Source of the DNA: CANKHA01 sp034668785
Lineage (GTDB): Bacteria; Pseudomonadota; Alphaproteobacteria; Rhizobiales; Xanthobacteraceae
Direction: 5' to 3'
Assembly (NCBI GenBank): GCA_034668785.1
Contig: JAXDOS010000044.1
Span: 1-11,057 of the forward strand
DNA length: 11,057 bases
This document shows positions 1 to 5,991 of this stretch, one piece after another (within the stretch, counting starts at the first letter, position 1; each line of letters starts with the position of its first letter). A program made the position numbers and the translations under genes. The notes under the pieces were generated by a model. It made no database searches. It was not told where the DNA came from and was given only the letters and a program-made list of their open reading frames with translations.

Positions 1-261
1 GAGGGATTGTGGACGAGCTTTGCCAAGCGTGAATTCAGCCAAGAGCCGCCGCGCCTCATTGCGCGCTTGGCTCAGCCCGATAACTCCGAACTTTCCTAGT
101 GAGATAAAATTATTGTTGCGGTTGAGAATGAAGGTCTTGGAACCGCCTTGGGATACGCGGCATCCGAAGCCCGGAAACTTGGCATCCCAATAGCAAACCT
201 GTCCGCGTTCCGGCGGCTTGAGTGATCGAAGCGATACGTCCGAAAAGGCGACTTTAGCCAT
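1..261 (-). CDS. Tyrosine-recombinase integrase, N-terminal part (cut by window edge)
   Basis: The frame is open from the ATG at 261 to the window edge, giving 87 residues without a stop; the catalytic domain would lie beyond position 1. The visible part resembles the Arm-DNA-binding domain at the N-terminus of phage/island-type tyrosine integrases: an opening segment VSLRSLKPPERGQ (residues 9-21), then YWDAKFPGFGCRVSQGGSKT (24-43), a beta-sheet core with ISLGKFGVIGLSQAR (53-67), and the helix NEARRLLAEFTLGKARP (68-84). In this family the domain binds the arm sites of attP, while the C-terminal domain cuts at the core. No strong ribosome-binding site precedes the start, so the start is supported mainly by where the homology begins. 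It points away from a truncated tRNA-Thr gene 130 bases upstream, the usual arrangement for an integrase beside its attachment site. The catalytic Arg/His/Tyr residues cannot be checked here, so whether it is intact is unknown. Confidence 0.83.
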   Translation of the reverse strand, partial: MAKVAFSDVSLRSLKPPERGQVCYWDAKFPGFGCRVSQGGSKTFILNRNNNFISLGKFGVIGLSQARNEARRLLAEFTLGKARPQSL

Positions 262-390
262 CTGCTAGCCATTGACCGGCGCGTGGTGATGCGAGCCGGT
301 ATGAAAAGCGCTGTATTGAAGTAACCCATACGGAACAAGGGGGTACGGTCAGTAAGCGCGATATGAGAAGCTGTGCAGATGCAAATAAAT
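262..390. other. Integrase-tRNA junction DNA, no gene
   Basis: This AT-richer stretch separates the integrase start from the tRNA-Thr fragment. It lacks a tRNA T-arm or an acceptor 3' strand that would complete the tRNA. In integrated elements this is where one attachment-site arm and the integrase promoter lie, but I could not identify arm repeats with confidence. Short frames crossing it do not look like coding sequence. Confidence 0.4.
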
Positions 391-432
<42 letters not shown>

Positions 433-554
433 GGCGGCCAAGAGCTATCAGTCTCGCTGGCGGCGAACAAGAACGTAACGGACAGCGTGACTGCCCCACT
501 GGGGTGCAGCGCCTATTCATTTTGGCACTAAGCTGAAATCTATTGGCGCTGAGC
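433..554. other. Spacer between tRNA-Thr fragment and transporter terminator
   Basis: No gene is visible here. A short imperfect hairpin lies at 491-509 (CTGCCCC/GGGGTGCAG around ACT, one bulged T) without a T-run on either strand, so it is not a convincing terminator. A promoter for the tRNA-Thr gene would be expected here on the minus strand, but I found no clear -35/-10 pair. Confidence 0.35.
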
Positions 555-580
555 AAAAAGGGCGGCCCGAAGGCCGCCCT
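555..580 (-). terminator. Intrinsic terminator with UUCG tetraloop, after the MFS gene
   Basis: On the minus strand a perfect 9-bp GC-rich stem (AGGGCGGCC / GGCCGCCCT) closes a C(UUCG)G tetraloop, an extra-stable RNA loop, and is followed by five T. It lies about 30 bases after the transporter stop codon. The plus strand also has GGTTTTT after the same stem (581-587), so it could work in both directions and insulate the transporter from the island end. Confidence 0.88.
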
Positions 581-611
581 GGTTTTTAGGAAGGATGGAA
601 GCGATCGGGGA

Positions 612-2261
612 CTATCTGCCCGCTCTTCCTTGGATCGCAACACCTGATCCGGTCACGAGGTCGACTCCTTTAGTGTCGCGCAGCCATATGGTCCCGACAA
701 TCACCGTCATGATCGCGACGACGATGGGATACCAAAGGCCGTAATAGATATCCCCCGTCGCGGCCACGACGGCCGTTGCCAGCAGGGGCAACATACCTCC
801 GAACCAGCCGTTGCCGATGTGATAGGGCAGCGACATTGAGGTGTAGCGAATCTTGGTCGGGAACATCTCGACCAGGAAGGCCGCGATCGGGCCATAGACC
901 ATGGTGACATAGATCACCATGAGGACGAGGATCGCTTCGGTCATCAGCCAGTTGATTTTGGCGGGATCCGCGGACTTAGGATAGCCGGCGCTCGCGAGCG
1001 CTGCTGTCCATTTGGCATTGTCCCAGCCCTCGACCTTGGTCGCCCCGAGCGAGAGATCGACCGACTTTGCACCGGGGACGCTGACGATCTTGAAGGACAG
1101 GCCGGACTTCGTCAGGAAGTCTTGCGCCCGGTCGCAATCAGAGAACTTCGTAAAGCCGGTGACGAAGATGTGCAGCTCGCACGTCGACTGGTCGGCCGAG
1201 ACCGTGATGGGGTTCCTTTGCTGGAACGCCTCAAGATCGGGGTTGGCGTAGTGGGTCAGCGCCATGAACAGCGGGAAGTAGGTTAGCGCTGCAATGAGAC
1301 AACCGGCCAAGATGATCTTCAGCCGTCCGATCTTGTCTGAGAGCCACCCGAAGACGAGGAAGAAAGGCGTGCCGATCACGAGCGAAAGGCCGATCAGCTT
1401 ATAGGCGGTCAGGTAGTCCACCTTCAGCGTGATGATCAGGAAGAACAACGCGTAAAATTGGCCCGTGTACCAAACCACGCCTTGACCCGCCGTCGCGCCG
1501 AGCAAAGCCAACAACACATATTTATTGTTGGGATAGTGGAAGAAACTCTCGGTCAGCGGCTGACTCGAGCCTTTACCCTCTTCTTTCATGCGTTGAAAGA
1601 TCGGCGTTTCGCTTAACTTGAGCCGGATATAGACGGAGAATATCAGCAGGAAGACGGAGATGAGGAAGGGAACGCGCCATCCCCAATCTGCGAAGACCGC
1701 GGCGTCCATGTAGCCGCGAGCGAGCGCTATCACGATCAGCGCCAGCAAGAGGCCGAGCGTCGCCGTGGTTTGAATATAGCTGGTCGCATAGCCGCGCCGG
1801 TCGGGACGAGAGTGTTCGGCAACATACGTCGCCGCTCCGCCGTATTCACCGCCGAGCGCAAGACCCTGAAGCAAACGCAGCGACACGAGCAAGATGGGCG
1901 CGAGCCATCCGATAGCGCTGAATGTCGGCAACAGGCCGACGAGGAATGTCGAGGTGCCCATCACCATGATGGTGACAAGGAAGGTATATTTTCGTCCAAC
2001 GAGATCGCCGATGCGGCCGAAGATGATGGCCCCGAAGGGGCGTACCAGGAAGCCCGCCGCGTAGGTGGCGAAAGCCGACAACAGCGCGGCGGTGTCGTTC
2101 CCCGGAGGAAAGAACAGCGCCGCGAAGAATGGCGCCAAGACCGCATAGAGATAAAAGTCGTACCACTCGAAAATGGTGCCGAGTGAAGAAGCGAAAATGA
2201 CGAATTTCTCGTCTTTCGACATCCCTCTCCCAACCGTGGAAGTCGCTGTCATAGTTGTCAT
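612..2261 (-). CDS. MFS metabolite:H+ symporter (MHS family) with large periplasmic insert
   Basis: This is a 549-residue inner-membrane secondary transporter of the major facilitator superfamily, close to the metabolite:H+ symporter family (relatives of ProP, KgtP and ShiA). It shows the MFS loop 2-3 signature GRIGDLVGRKY (82-92), the MHS-type RLLQGLALGGEYGGA (129-143), the repeated signature in loop 8-9, GWLSDKIGRLK (305-315), and MFPTKIRYTS followed by the YHIGNGWFGG region (466-489). About twelve hydrophobic segments are visible. Members are usually 430-450 residues; the extra length is a hydrophilic insert at about 337-437 between TM9 and TM10, which topology places in the periplasm and which carries two cysteines (C361, C376). 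The ATG at 2261 has AGGGA upstream; a second ATG 39 bases downstream (MSKDEK) sits behind GGGAGAGGG and is a plausible alternative start. The substrate cannot be told from sequence; an organic acid, a compatible solute or an aromatic acid would all fit the family. Confidence 0.88.
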   Translation of the reverse strand: MTTMTATSTVGRGMSKDEKFVIFASSLGTIFEWYDFYLYAVLAPFFAALFFPPGNDTAALLSAFATYAAGFLVRPFGAIIFGRIGDLVGRKYTFLVTIMVMGTSTFLVGLLPTFSAIGWLAPILLVSLRLLQGLALGGEYGGAATYVAEHSRPDRRGYATSYIQTTATLGLLLALIVIALARGYMDAAVFADWGWRVPFLISVFLLIFSVYIRLKLSETPIFQRMKEEGKGSSQPLTESFFHYPNNKYVLLALLGATAGQGVVWYTGQFYALFFLIITLKVDYLTAYKLIGLSLVIGTPFFLVFGWLSDKIGRLKIILAGCLIAALTYFPLFMALTHYANPDLEAFQQRNPITVSADQSTCELHIFVTGFTKFSDCDRAQDFLTKSGLSFKIVSVPGAKSVDLSLGATKVEGWDNAKWTAALASAGYPKSADPAKINWLMTEAILVLMVIYVTMVYGPIAAFLVEMFPTKIRYTSMSLPYHIGNGWFGGMLPLLATAVVAATGDIYYGLWYPIVVAIMTVIVGTIWLRDTKGVDLVTGSGVAIQGRAGR

Positions 2262-2533
2262 GGCGTTCGTCCCTACTTGTTAGTTACCGGGACGGCTAAC
2301 ATCCGCTTATGCGGGTTTTTCTTTCGTCCATCCCCAGACCAGAATAAAGCTTGTCCAGGCTATCATGTCTGTCCGCCAAAGGTCTAATAGCTCACCTCTG
2401 TACCAAATAGGCAGCGCTACCTGCCGCGCGCCTCAATGCATTAATGTTACCTTGCAATTCCCGCTTGCACGCCGCGCCGGACGCCTGGATTTGTTCTAAA
2501 ATACTTCCAAGTTCAGGTTGGAAGGCAGCGGCA
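2262..2533. promoter_or_regulatory. Divergent intergenic region between MFS gene and exported protein
   Basis: These 272 bases separate two divergent genes and must hold both promoters. On the plus strand TAAAAT at 2497-2502 matches the -10 consensus at five of six positions, about 30 bases before the ATG at 2534, but no good -35 lies 16-18 bases upstream. Near the transporter, CCGC-TTAT-GCGG followed by GTTTTTCTTT (about 2304-2323) forms a small 4-bp terminator-like hairpin on the plus strand, with no plus-strand gene in front of it. I found no clear operator repeats. Confidence 0.35.
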
Positions 2534-3013
2534 ATGAACTGTGTTTCACGTGTAGCAATGGCGGTCATAGCTGGATGCGTTTTCGGCGCCGCGTCCGCGC
2601 GCGCCGACCATGCGCCGGTCCTTGTTGTGCCGGATAAGCTCGGCGCTCCCGTCATAATCAACGGTTATGATGCGTCATGGGCAGTGGTGGACGGCGACTG
2701 GGGCCTTGACCGGCCGGTCCGCACTCCGGCTGTCATTTATCCTTATCGCGCGGTTGGGCCCTACCGGCGTCCACCGGGCTATTTCCCGGCGACGGGCAAT
2801 CGTCCTCGCCTTGGCCGCTATGAGATCGTGCCGCCGGCAAATCGCCGGTTGCCCGAGCCGGCGGAGAGCTTTCATCGCTTTTGGTCGAGTCAATCCGAAC
2901 AGACCATCCCGGTCACCGAATATCCCGGCTTAAATCCGCCTCCTGTGATTGAAGCGCCGAGGCTGGATCTACCGCCACAGCGTCTGCTTCCGCGGTTGAA
3001 GAGCCTGGATTAG
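2534..3013 (+). CDS. Small exported Pro/Arg-rich protein of unknown function
   Basis: A 159-residue protein, start chosen at the ATG at 2534 because GGAAGG (2520-2525) lies 8 bases upstream and because the protein then begins with a classical signal peptide: a short polar start with one Arg, the hydrophobic core VAMAVIAGCVFGAA, and the cleavage site SARA|DH after residue 24. The frame extends 30 codons further upstream, but that part is not signal-like. The mature protein is about 135 residues, rich in Pro, Arg, Tyr and Trp, with segments APVIINGYDASWAVVDGDWG (38-57), PPGYFPATGNRPRLGRYE, and a Pro/Leu-rich tail. No membrane segment follows the signal and no enzyme motif is visible, so it is probably periplasmic or surface-associated. 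It resembles short exported proteins without known function seen in Bradyrhizobium-type genomes. A second exported protein follows after 64 bases, so the two may be co-transcribed. Confidence 0.72.
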   Translation: MNCVSRVAMAVIAGCVFGAASARADHAPVLVVPDKLGAPVIINGYDASWAVVDGDWGLDRPVRTPAVIYPYRAVGPYRRPPGYFPATGNRPRLGRYEIVPPANRRLPEPAESFHRFWSSQSEQTIPVTEYPGLNPPPVIEAPRLDLPPQRLLPRLKSLD

Positions 3014-3077
3014 CAGCCGCATCAACCATCAACCCTTTCCTCACACGAGGAGAGAGCAACAACACCGAGGGGAGCTC

Positions 3078-3593
3078 ATGTTTTCTTTTGTTCAGCGCGT
3101 CATCATCGCCGCCTGTCTTACGACAGCGGTTACGGTCTCTGCCGCCAGCGCCGATTGCGGCGTATGCGGCTCGTCGACGCAACCAGGCCTGCTGGCCTAT
3201 TTGTTCGGGACGACCGGTTGCACGCCGTGCCCGGCGGGGAGCGGCGACTATATGGTGAACCAGGGACCGGTCTACTCCGGCCCCGCGGTGATCGCGCCGC
3301 CACCCACTTACGCGCCGACGCCCACCGCGTCCGGCTACCCATATGTTTATGCACAAGGTGAGAGCGAAGCTCCCGCCTACCAGGAAAGTCCCGTCTACCG
3401 CGACCCGCCGCGCCGCCGTGTCAGTCGCGTGGTTCCGGTGCATCGTAACGTCTATCGCCATGCGGCAATCCGCCGGGTGGCGAGCGCGCGCAAGCACGTT
3501 CCGGTGAAAAAGGGTGGCCCGCAGTTTATCCGCGCCCGGGCCGAGGTGCGGATTTACAATCCACAGCGCATGGACATCCGTCTCTTTCGCTGA
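3078..3593 (+). CDS. Small exported protein with paired CxxC motifs, unknown function
   Basis: A 171-residue protein starting at an ATG behind the strong ribosome-binding site GAGGGGAG (3067-3074). Residues 1-25 form a signal peptide (FVQRVIIAACLTTAVTV core, site SAASA|DC); the base before Cys27 is Asp, which argues against a lipobox. The mature N-terminus holds two CxxC pairs, CGVC at 27-30 and CTPC at 48-51, spaced 17 residues apart, suitable for two disulfides or a metal site. A Pro/Tyr/Ala-rich middle (about 60-110, low complexity) follows, then a strongly basic C-terminal third with many Arg, Lys and His (PRRRVSRVV, 111-119; IRRVASARKHVPVKK, 131-145). No enzyme family is recognised. The terminator directly after it closes the unit. 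Function is unknown; binding to an anionic envelope polymer would fit the basic tail but is only a guess. Confidence 0.74.
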   Translation: MFSFVQRVIIAACLTTAVTVSAASADCGVCGSSTQPGLLAYLFGTTGCTPCPAGSGDYMVNQGPVYSGPAVIAPPPTYAPTPTASGYPYVYAQGESEAPAYQESPVYRDPPRRRVSRVVPVHRNVYRHAAIRRVASARKHVPVKKGGPQFIRARAEVRIYNPQRMDIRLFR

Positions 3594-3628
3594 AACAGCA
3601 ACTGATGAGCAGCTTGAGTTAAGCGCAA

Positions 3629-3660
3629 CGGCGGGCCAGGGCCCGCCGCTTTGCTTTGTT
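3629..3660 (+). terminator. Intrinsic terminator between exported-protein genes and rlmB
   Basis: CGGCGGGCC (3629-3637) pairs perfectly with GGCCCGCCG (3640-3648) around a very small loop (effectively CAGG with an 8-bp stem), followed by CTTTGCTTTGTT. It lies 36 bases after the plus-strand stop and just at the end of the convergent rlmB gene. The minus strand has no T-run after the stem, so it mainly stops plus-strand transcription. Confidence 0.72.
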
Positions 3661-4442
3661 CACTGCGAGCGCAGGCGGGTTGTTGCCACATAAAGCGCCA
3701 GCGCGGCGGCATTCGACACGTTGAGGCTTTTGATCGCGCCCGGCAGATTAAGGCGTGCAATCCGATCGCAAGTGGTCCGCGTTAACTGGCGCAGGCCTTT
3801 GCCCTCGGCGCCGAGGACGAGCGCCAGCGGTGCCGATAACGGCGTAGCGGCCAAGTCGGTATCGCCGCTGCCGTCGAGTCCGATCAGCAAAAATCCGCGC
3901 TCCTTAAGAGCGGCGAGACCGCGCGCAAGATTGGTCACCGTGACCATTGGCACAAGTTCAAGCGCTCCCGACGCGGATTTTGCCAACACGCCGGTTGCTT
4001 CTGGACTGTGGCGCGCGGTGGTCACGATGGCAGACACGGCGAAGGCTGCTGCCGAACGAAAAATGGCGCCGACATTATGTGGATCGGTGATCTGGTCGAG
4101 CACAAGCACGATGCCCTCCGGCGCAAGCTCTTCGATTGCCGGGGAGGGCAGGGGATCGGCCTCAATCAACAGCCCCTGGTGCAGCGCATCGGCGCCCAGC
4201 CGTGCGGCAATGGCGTCGGGCCGCACTATTTCCGCTTCAATCGGCAGCGGCACATGGTCGTCCGCGAGCCGCCGGGCCGCATTCTCGGTCGCCCACAGAT
4301 GCAAAATTCGGCGCGCCGGATTTTCCAGCGCCGCCTTGACCGTATGCCAACCATAAAGAATTGCAGGACCGCCGGTTTCACCCAGCCGTTTGTTCGACGC
4401 TGATTTGTCCGACCGTCGCGGGTTCCATTCGCCCTTGCGCAT
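3660..4442 (-). CDS. rlmB: 23S rRNA (guanosine-2'-O-)-methyltransferase RlmB, SpoU/TrmH family
   Basis: A 260-residue SPOUT-class methyltransferase. By family it methylates the 2'-O of G2251 (E. coli numbering) in the peptidyl-transferase P-loop of 23S rRNA, using SAM. The N-terminal substrate-binding domain (about 27-95) starts with ILYGWHTVKAALE and ends with ALHQGLLIEA. The catalytic domain shows the three family motifs: motif 1 VLDQITDPHNVGAIFRSA (114-131, with conserved Asn123 and Arg129), motif 2 LVLGAEGKGLRQL (208-220), and motif 3 KSLNVSNAAALALY (238-251), which form the trefoil-knot SAM site. The first 26 residues are a basic tail. An in-frame stop lies five codons upstream of the ATG at 4442, so this is the first possible ATG; only GAGG directly touching it resembles a ribosome-binding site. 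It is convergent to the exported-protein genes and divergent from the tRNA cluster, fitting its role in translation. Confidence 0.92.
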   Translation of the reverse strand: MRKGEWNPRRSDKSASNKRLGETGGPAILYGWHTVKAALENPARRILHLWATENAARRLADDHVPLPIEAEIVRPDAIAARLGADALHQGLLIEADPLPSPAIEELAPEGIVLVLDQITDPHNVGAIFRSAAAFAVSAIVTTARHSPEATGVLAKSASGALELVPMVTVTNLARGLAALKERGFLLIGLDGSGDTDLAATPLSAPLALVLGAEGKGLRQLTRTTCDRIARLNLPGAIKSLNVSNAAALALYVATTRLRSQ

Positions 4443-4504
4443 CCTCGGTTCTTGTCATGCCGACCCTGCTTTGGCAATTTGCCGCGGCCTGGTGACAGTT
4501 CGGA

Positions 4505-4533
4505 TTGACTCTCAAGGGGTCGGCCACCATAAC
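4505..4533 (+). promoter_or_regulatory. Candidate sigma70 promoter upstream of the tRNA cluster
   Basis: TTGACT (4505-4510) and CATAAC (4528-4533) are separated by exactly 17 bases. The -35 matches the consensus at five of six positions and the -10 at four. Transcription would start near 4540, giving a leader of about 60 bases before tRNA-Tyr. A second candidate -10 lies closer to the tRNA. Confidence 0.5.
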
Positions 4534-4574
4534 CCGCCCGCGGAATACCTGCCGGCGCGAGACGTTTTGGCGCA

Positions 4575-4580
4575 TATAAT
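4575..4580 (+). promoter_or_regulatory. Perfect -10 hexamer just before tRNA-Tyr
   Basis: TATAAT matches the sigma70 -10 consensus exactly and lies 20 bases before the first base of tRNA-Tyr, a spacing usual for tRNA promoters. The region 16-18 bases upstream is GC-rich and has no good -35, so this may be a second start or a chance match. Confidence 0.42.
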
Positions 4581-4600
4581 CTTACGTCGGTGGACTGGCC

Positions 4601-4685
4601 GGATGGGTGCCCGAGTGGTTAAAGGGGACGGACTGTAAATCCGTTGGCTTAGCCTACGTTGGTTCAAATCCAACCCCATCCACCA
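4601..4685 (+). tRNA. tRNA-Tyr (GUA), CCA encoded
   Basis: An 85-base class II tRNA. Acceptor strands GGATGGG (4601-4607) and CCCATCC (4675-4681) pair fully; the anticodon stem ACGGA/TCCGT encloses loop CTGTAAA with anticodon GTA at 4635-4637; a long variable arm contains GGCTTAGCC, as expected for bacterial tRNA-Tyr; the T-arm is GTTGG-TTCAAAT-CCAAC. The discriminator is A and CCA is genomically encoded. It is the first of three tRNA genes ahead of secE. Confidence 0.96.
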
Positions 4686-4709
4686 TTCCCAGATTCAGTC
4701 ATCAGGAGT

Positions 4710-4761
4710 CGGTAATCAGAAAGCGTTAGGCTCAGTCTGTTGATACGACTCGTGATTACCG
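4710..4761. repeat. Inverted repeat in the tRNA-Tyr/tRNA-Gly spacer
   Basis: CGGTAATCA (4710-4718) and TGATTACCG (4753-4761) are perfect 9-base inverted copies 34 bases apart. In the transcript they could pair into a long-looped stem between the two tRNAs and mark a processing region. No T-run follows, so it is not a terminator. A chance origin is possible. Confidence 0.4.
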
Positions 4762-4769
4762 TCCCTGAC

Positions 4770-4843
4770 GCGGGTGTAGCTCAATGGTAGAGCAGCAGCC
4801 TTCCAAGCTGAATACGAGGGTTCGATTCCCTCCACCCGCTCCA
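4770..4843 (+). tRNA. tRNA-Gly (UCC), CCA encoded
   Basis: A 74-base tRNA. The acceptor GCGGGTG pairs with CACCCGC, discriminator T, CCA encoded at 4841-4843. The anticodon loop is CTTCCAA with anticodon TCC at 4802-4804; the anticodon stem GCAGC/GCTGA has one mismatch at its outer pair. The T-arm is GAGGG-TTCGATT-CCCTC. It reads GGA/GGG glycine codons. It lies between tRNA-Tyr and tRNA-Trp in the same direction. Confidence 0.96.
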
Positions 4844-4992
4844 ATTCTGTCTCGCCTATTGAGGTAACGGCATCGCGGCATGGTGAGCACAGCTAAACGG
4901 CAGGAGCGGAAGCCCGCCGGACTTGCAATGCCGCCCTTGATCATGCATGACAAAGCTGCGGCGGACCTATGGTTCGCCGTATCCGCTTCCGG

Positions 4993-5068
4993 AGGAGTGT
5001 AGCTCAATTGGTAGAGCACCGGTCTCCAAAACCGGGGGTTGCAGGTTCGAGTCCTGCCACTCCTGCCA
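4993..5068 (+). tRNA. tRNA-Trp (CCA), CCA end encoded
   Basis: A 76-base tRNA. The acceptor AGGAGTG pairs with CACTCCT, discriminator G, CCA encoded at 5066-5068. Anticodon CCA is at 5026-5028 within loop TCTCCAAA of a CCGG-type stem; the T-arm is GCAGG-TTCGAGT-CCTGC. tRNA-Trp directly before secE is a widely conserved bacterial arrangement, and co-transcription with secE-nusG is likely. The 149 bases before it hold no gene; many relatives have tuf there. Confidence 0.96.
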
Positions 5069-5072
5069 GGGA

Positions 5073-5090
5073 GTGATCGGGCCCGGTCAC
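5073..5090 (+). other. Short hairpin after tRNA-Trp
   Basis: GTGATCG and CGGTCAC form a 7-bp stem (one G-U pair) with loop GGCC, starting 4 bases after the tRNA CCA end. No T-run follows, so readthrough into secE is expected. It may help separate the tRNA 3' end from the secE mRNA during processing, but this is inferred only from position. Confidence 0.4.
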
Positions 5091-5142
5091 AACATCGGCG
5101 AGCGGTCGCGTCCGGGATCAAGACAGGTTAGCAGACGAAGTC

Positions 5143-5340
5143 ATGGCGAAGGTAAGTCCGTTCAAATTCATGCAGGAGGTGCGCGCCGAGGCCCAGAAGG
5201 TCACTTGGCCGTCGCGGCGTGAAACTTTGATTACCACCGCCATGGTCTTTGTGATGGTAACCGTCGCCTCCATTTTCTTTCTCGTCGCGGATCAGATAAT
5301 TCGGATATTGGTTGCCTTCGTGTTGGGCATCGGCGGTTAA
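5143..5340 (+). CDS. secE: Preprotein translocase subunit SecE
   Basis: A 65-residue single-span SecE, the short form usual in alphaproteobacteria (E. coli SecE has three spans). SecE clamps SecY in the SecYEG channel of the inner membrane. The amphipathic N-terminal segment FKFMQEVRAEAQKVTWPSRR (7-26) carries the conserved E..KV.WP pattern, followed by one membrane helix (about 29-49) and a short hydrophobic tail. The ATG at 5143 gives a start matching the family, though the ribosome-binding site is weak (GACGAAG). nusG follows after 23 bases, the classical secE-nusG pair. Confidence 0.95.
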   Translation: MAKVSPFKFMQEVRAEAQKVTWPSRRETLITTAMVFVMVTVASIFFLVADQIIRILVAFVLGIGG

Positions 5341-5363
5341 GGGGAGTCTGCGGAATTTTAGCC

Positions 5364-5894
5364 ATGACCAAGCGCTGGTACATTGTTCACGCCTATTCCA
5401 ACTTTGAGAACAAGGTGGCGGACTCGATTCGCGAGCAGGCCAAGCAGCGCGGCCTGTCCGACCTGTTCGATGAGATCATGGTTCCCAAAGAAAAGGTGGT
5501 GGAAGTGCGCCGCGGCCGCAAGGTCGATACCGAGCGCAAGTTCTTCCCGGGCTACGTGCTGGTGAAATGCGAATTGACCGACGAAGTTTATCACCTGATC
5601 AAAAACACGCCGAAGGTGACGGGATTTCTCGGCGCCGACAATAAGCCGATGCCGATCTCGGAAGCCGAGGCACAACGAATCGTGCATCAGGTACAGGAAG
5701 GCATCGAGCGGCCGAAGCCTTCGATTTCCTTCGAGACCGGCGAACAGGTCCGCGTTTCCGACGGTCCCTTTGCTTCGTTCAACGGTACGGTGGAAGAAGT
5801 CGACGAGGCACGGTCGCGGCTCAAGGTTGCCGTGTCTATTTTCGGCCGGGCTACCCCGGTCGAGCTGGAATTCGGGCAGGTGGAGAAACTCTAG
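5364..5894 (+). CDS. nusG: Transcription termination/antitermination factor NusG
   Basis: A 176-residue NusG. The N-terminal NGN domain begins KRWYIVHAYSNFENKVADSI (3-22), contains FFPGYVLVKCE (60-70) and NTPKVTGFLG (81-90), and binds the beta' clamp helices of RNA polymerase. After a linker the KOW domain (about 124-158) has GEQVRVSDGPFASFNGTVEE (126-145), the part that contacts Rho or ribosomal S10. The length matches the family and no insertion is present. The start at 5364 matches homologue starts; GGGGAG at 5341-5346 is rather far upstream, so translation may depend on coupling to secE. rplK follows after a structured 97-base leader. Confidence 0.96.
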   Translation: MTKRWYIVHAYSNFENKVADSIREQAKQRGLSDLFDEIMVPKEKVVEVRRGRKVDTERKFFPGYVLVKCELTDEVYHLIKNTPKVTGFLGADNKPMPISEAEAQRIVHQVQEGIERPKPSISFETGEQVRVSDGPFASFNGTVEEVDEARSRLKVAVSIFGRATPVELEFGQVEKL

Positions 5895-5905
5895 CTGCGC
5901 GTGAA

Positions 5906-5948
5906 CGTGGGAGGTGAAGGCGCCGCCAGCGCCTATATCCGCACCACG
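5906..5948 (+). promoter_or_regulatory. Probable L1-binding autoregulatory leader of rplKA
   Basis: CGTGG (5906-5910) pairs with CCACG (5944-5948), and within it GGCGC (5919-5923) pairs with GCGCC (5929-5933). Between the helices lies GAGGTGAA on the 5' side. The string GTGGGAGG followed by an internal loop and a closing CCAC resembles the L1-binding site of 23S rRNA (the GGTGGGAGG region of helices 76-78). In E. coli L1 represses the L11-L1 mRNA through such a mimic near the rplK start; the position here is the same. A second hairpin (ACCGG 5957-5961 with CCGGT 5968-5972) precedes the ribosome-binding site. Confidence 0.68.
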
Positions 5949-5991
5949 AAGTCGAGACCGGAATGGCCCGGTTTCCGATGGAGGAAAGAGT

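Noticed and set aside
96..338. An 80-codon minus-strand frame over the integrase start
   Set aside because: It overlaps the integrase N-terminus in another frame, and the integrase frame has the family similarity.
491..509. Hairpin as a terminator near the tRNA-Thr fragment
   Set aside because: The stem is bulged and no T-run follows on either strand.
2444..2533. 30-codon upstream extension of the first exported protein
   Set aside because: It has no ribosome-binding site and would hide the signal peptide; the ATG at 2534 has both.
2392..2661. An 89-codon minus-strand frame running from the exported-protein gene into the intergenic region
   Set aside because: Its end (ILEQIQASGAACKRELQG) looks mildly protein-like, but half of it is antisense to a signal-peptide gene, there is no ribosome-binding site, and it would occupy the divergent promoter region.
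3721..4403. Plus-strand open frames opposite rlmB
   Set aside because: They are antisense to a gene with all three SpoU motifs and lack any recognisable domain.
5914..5991. 26-codon N-terminal extension of L11
   Set aside because: The segment is the structured leader, and the GGAGG site plus family alignment support the start at 5992.
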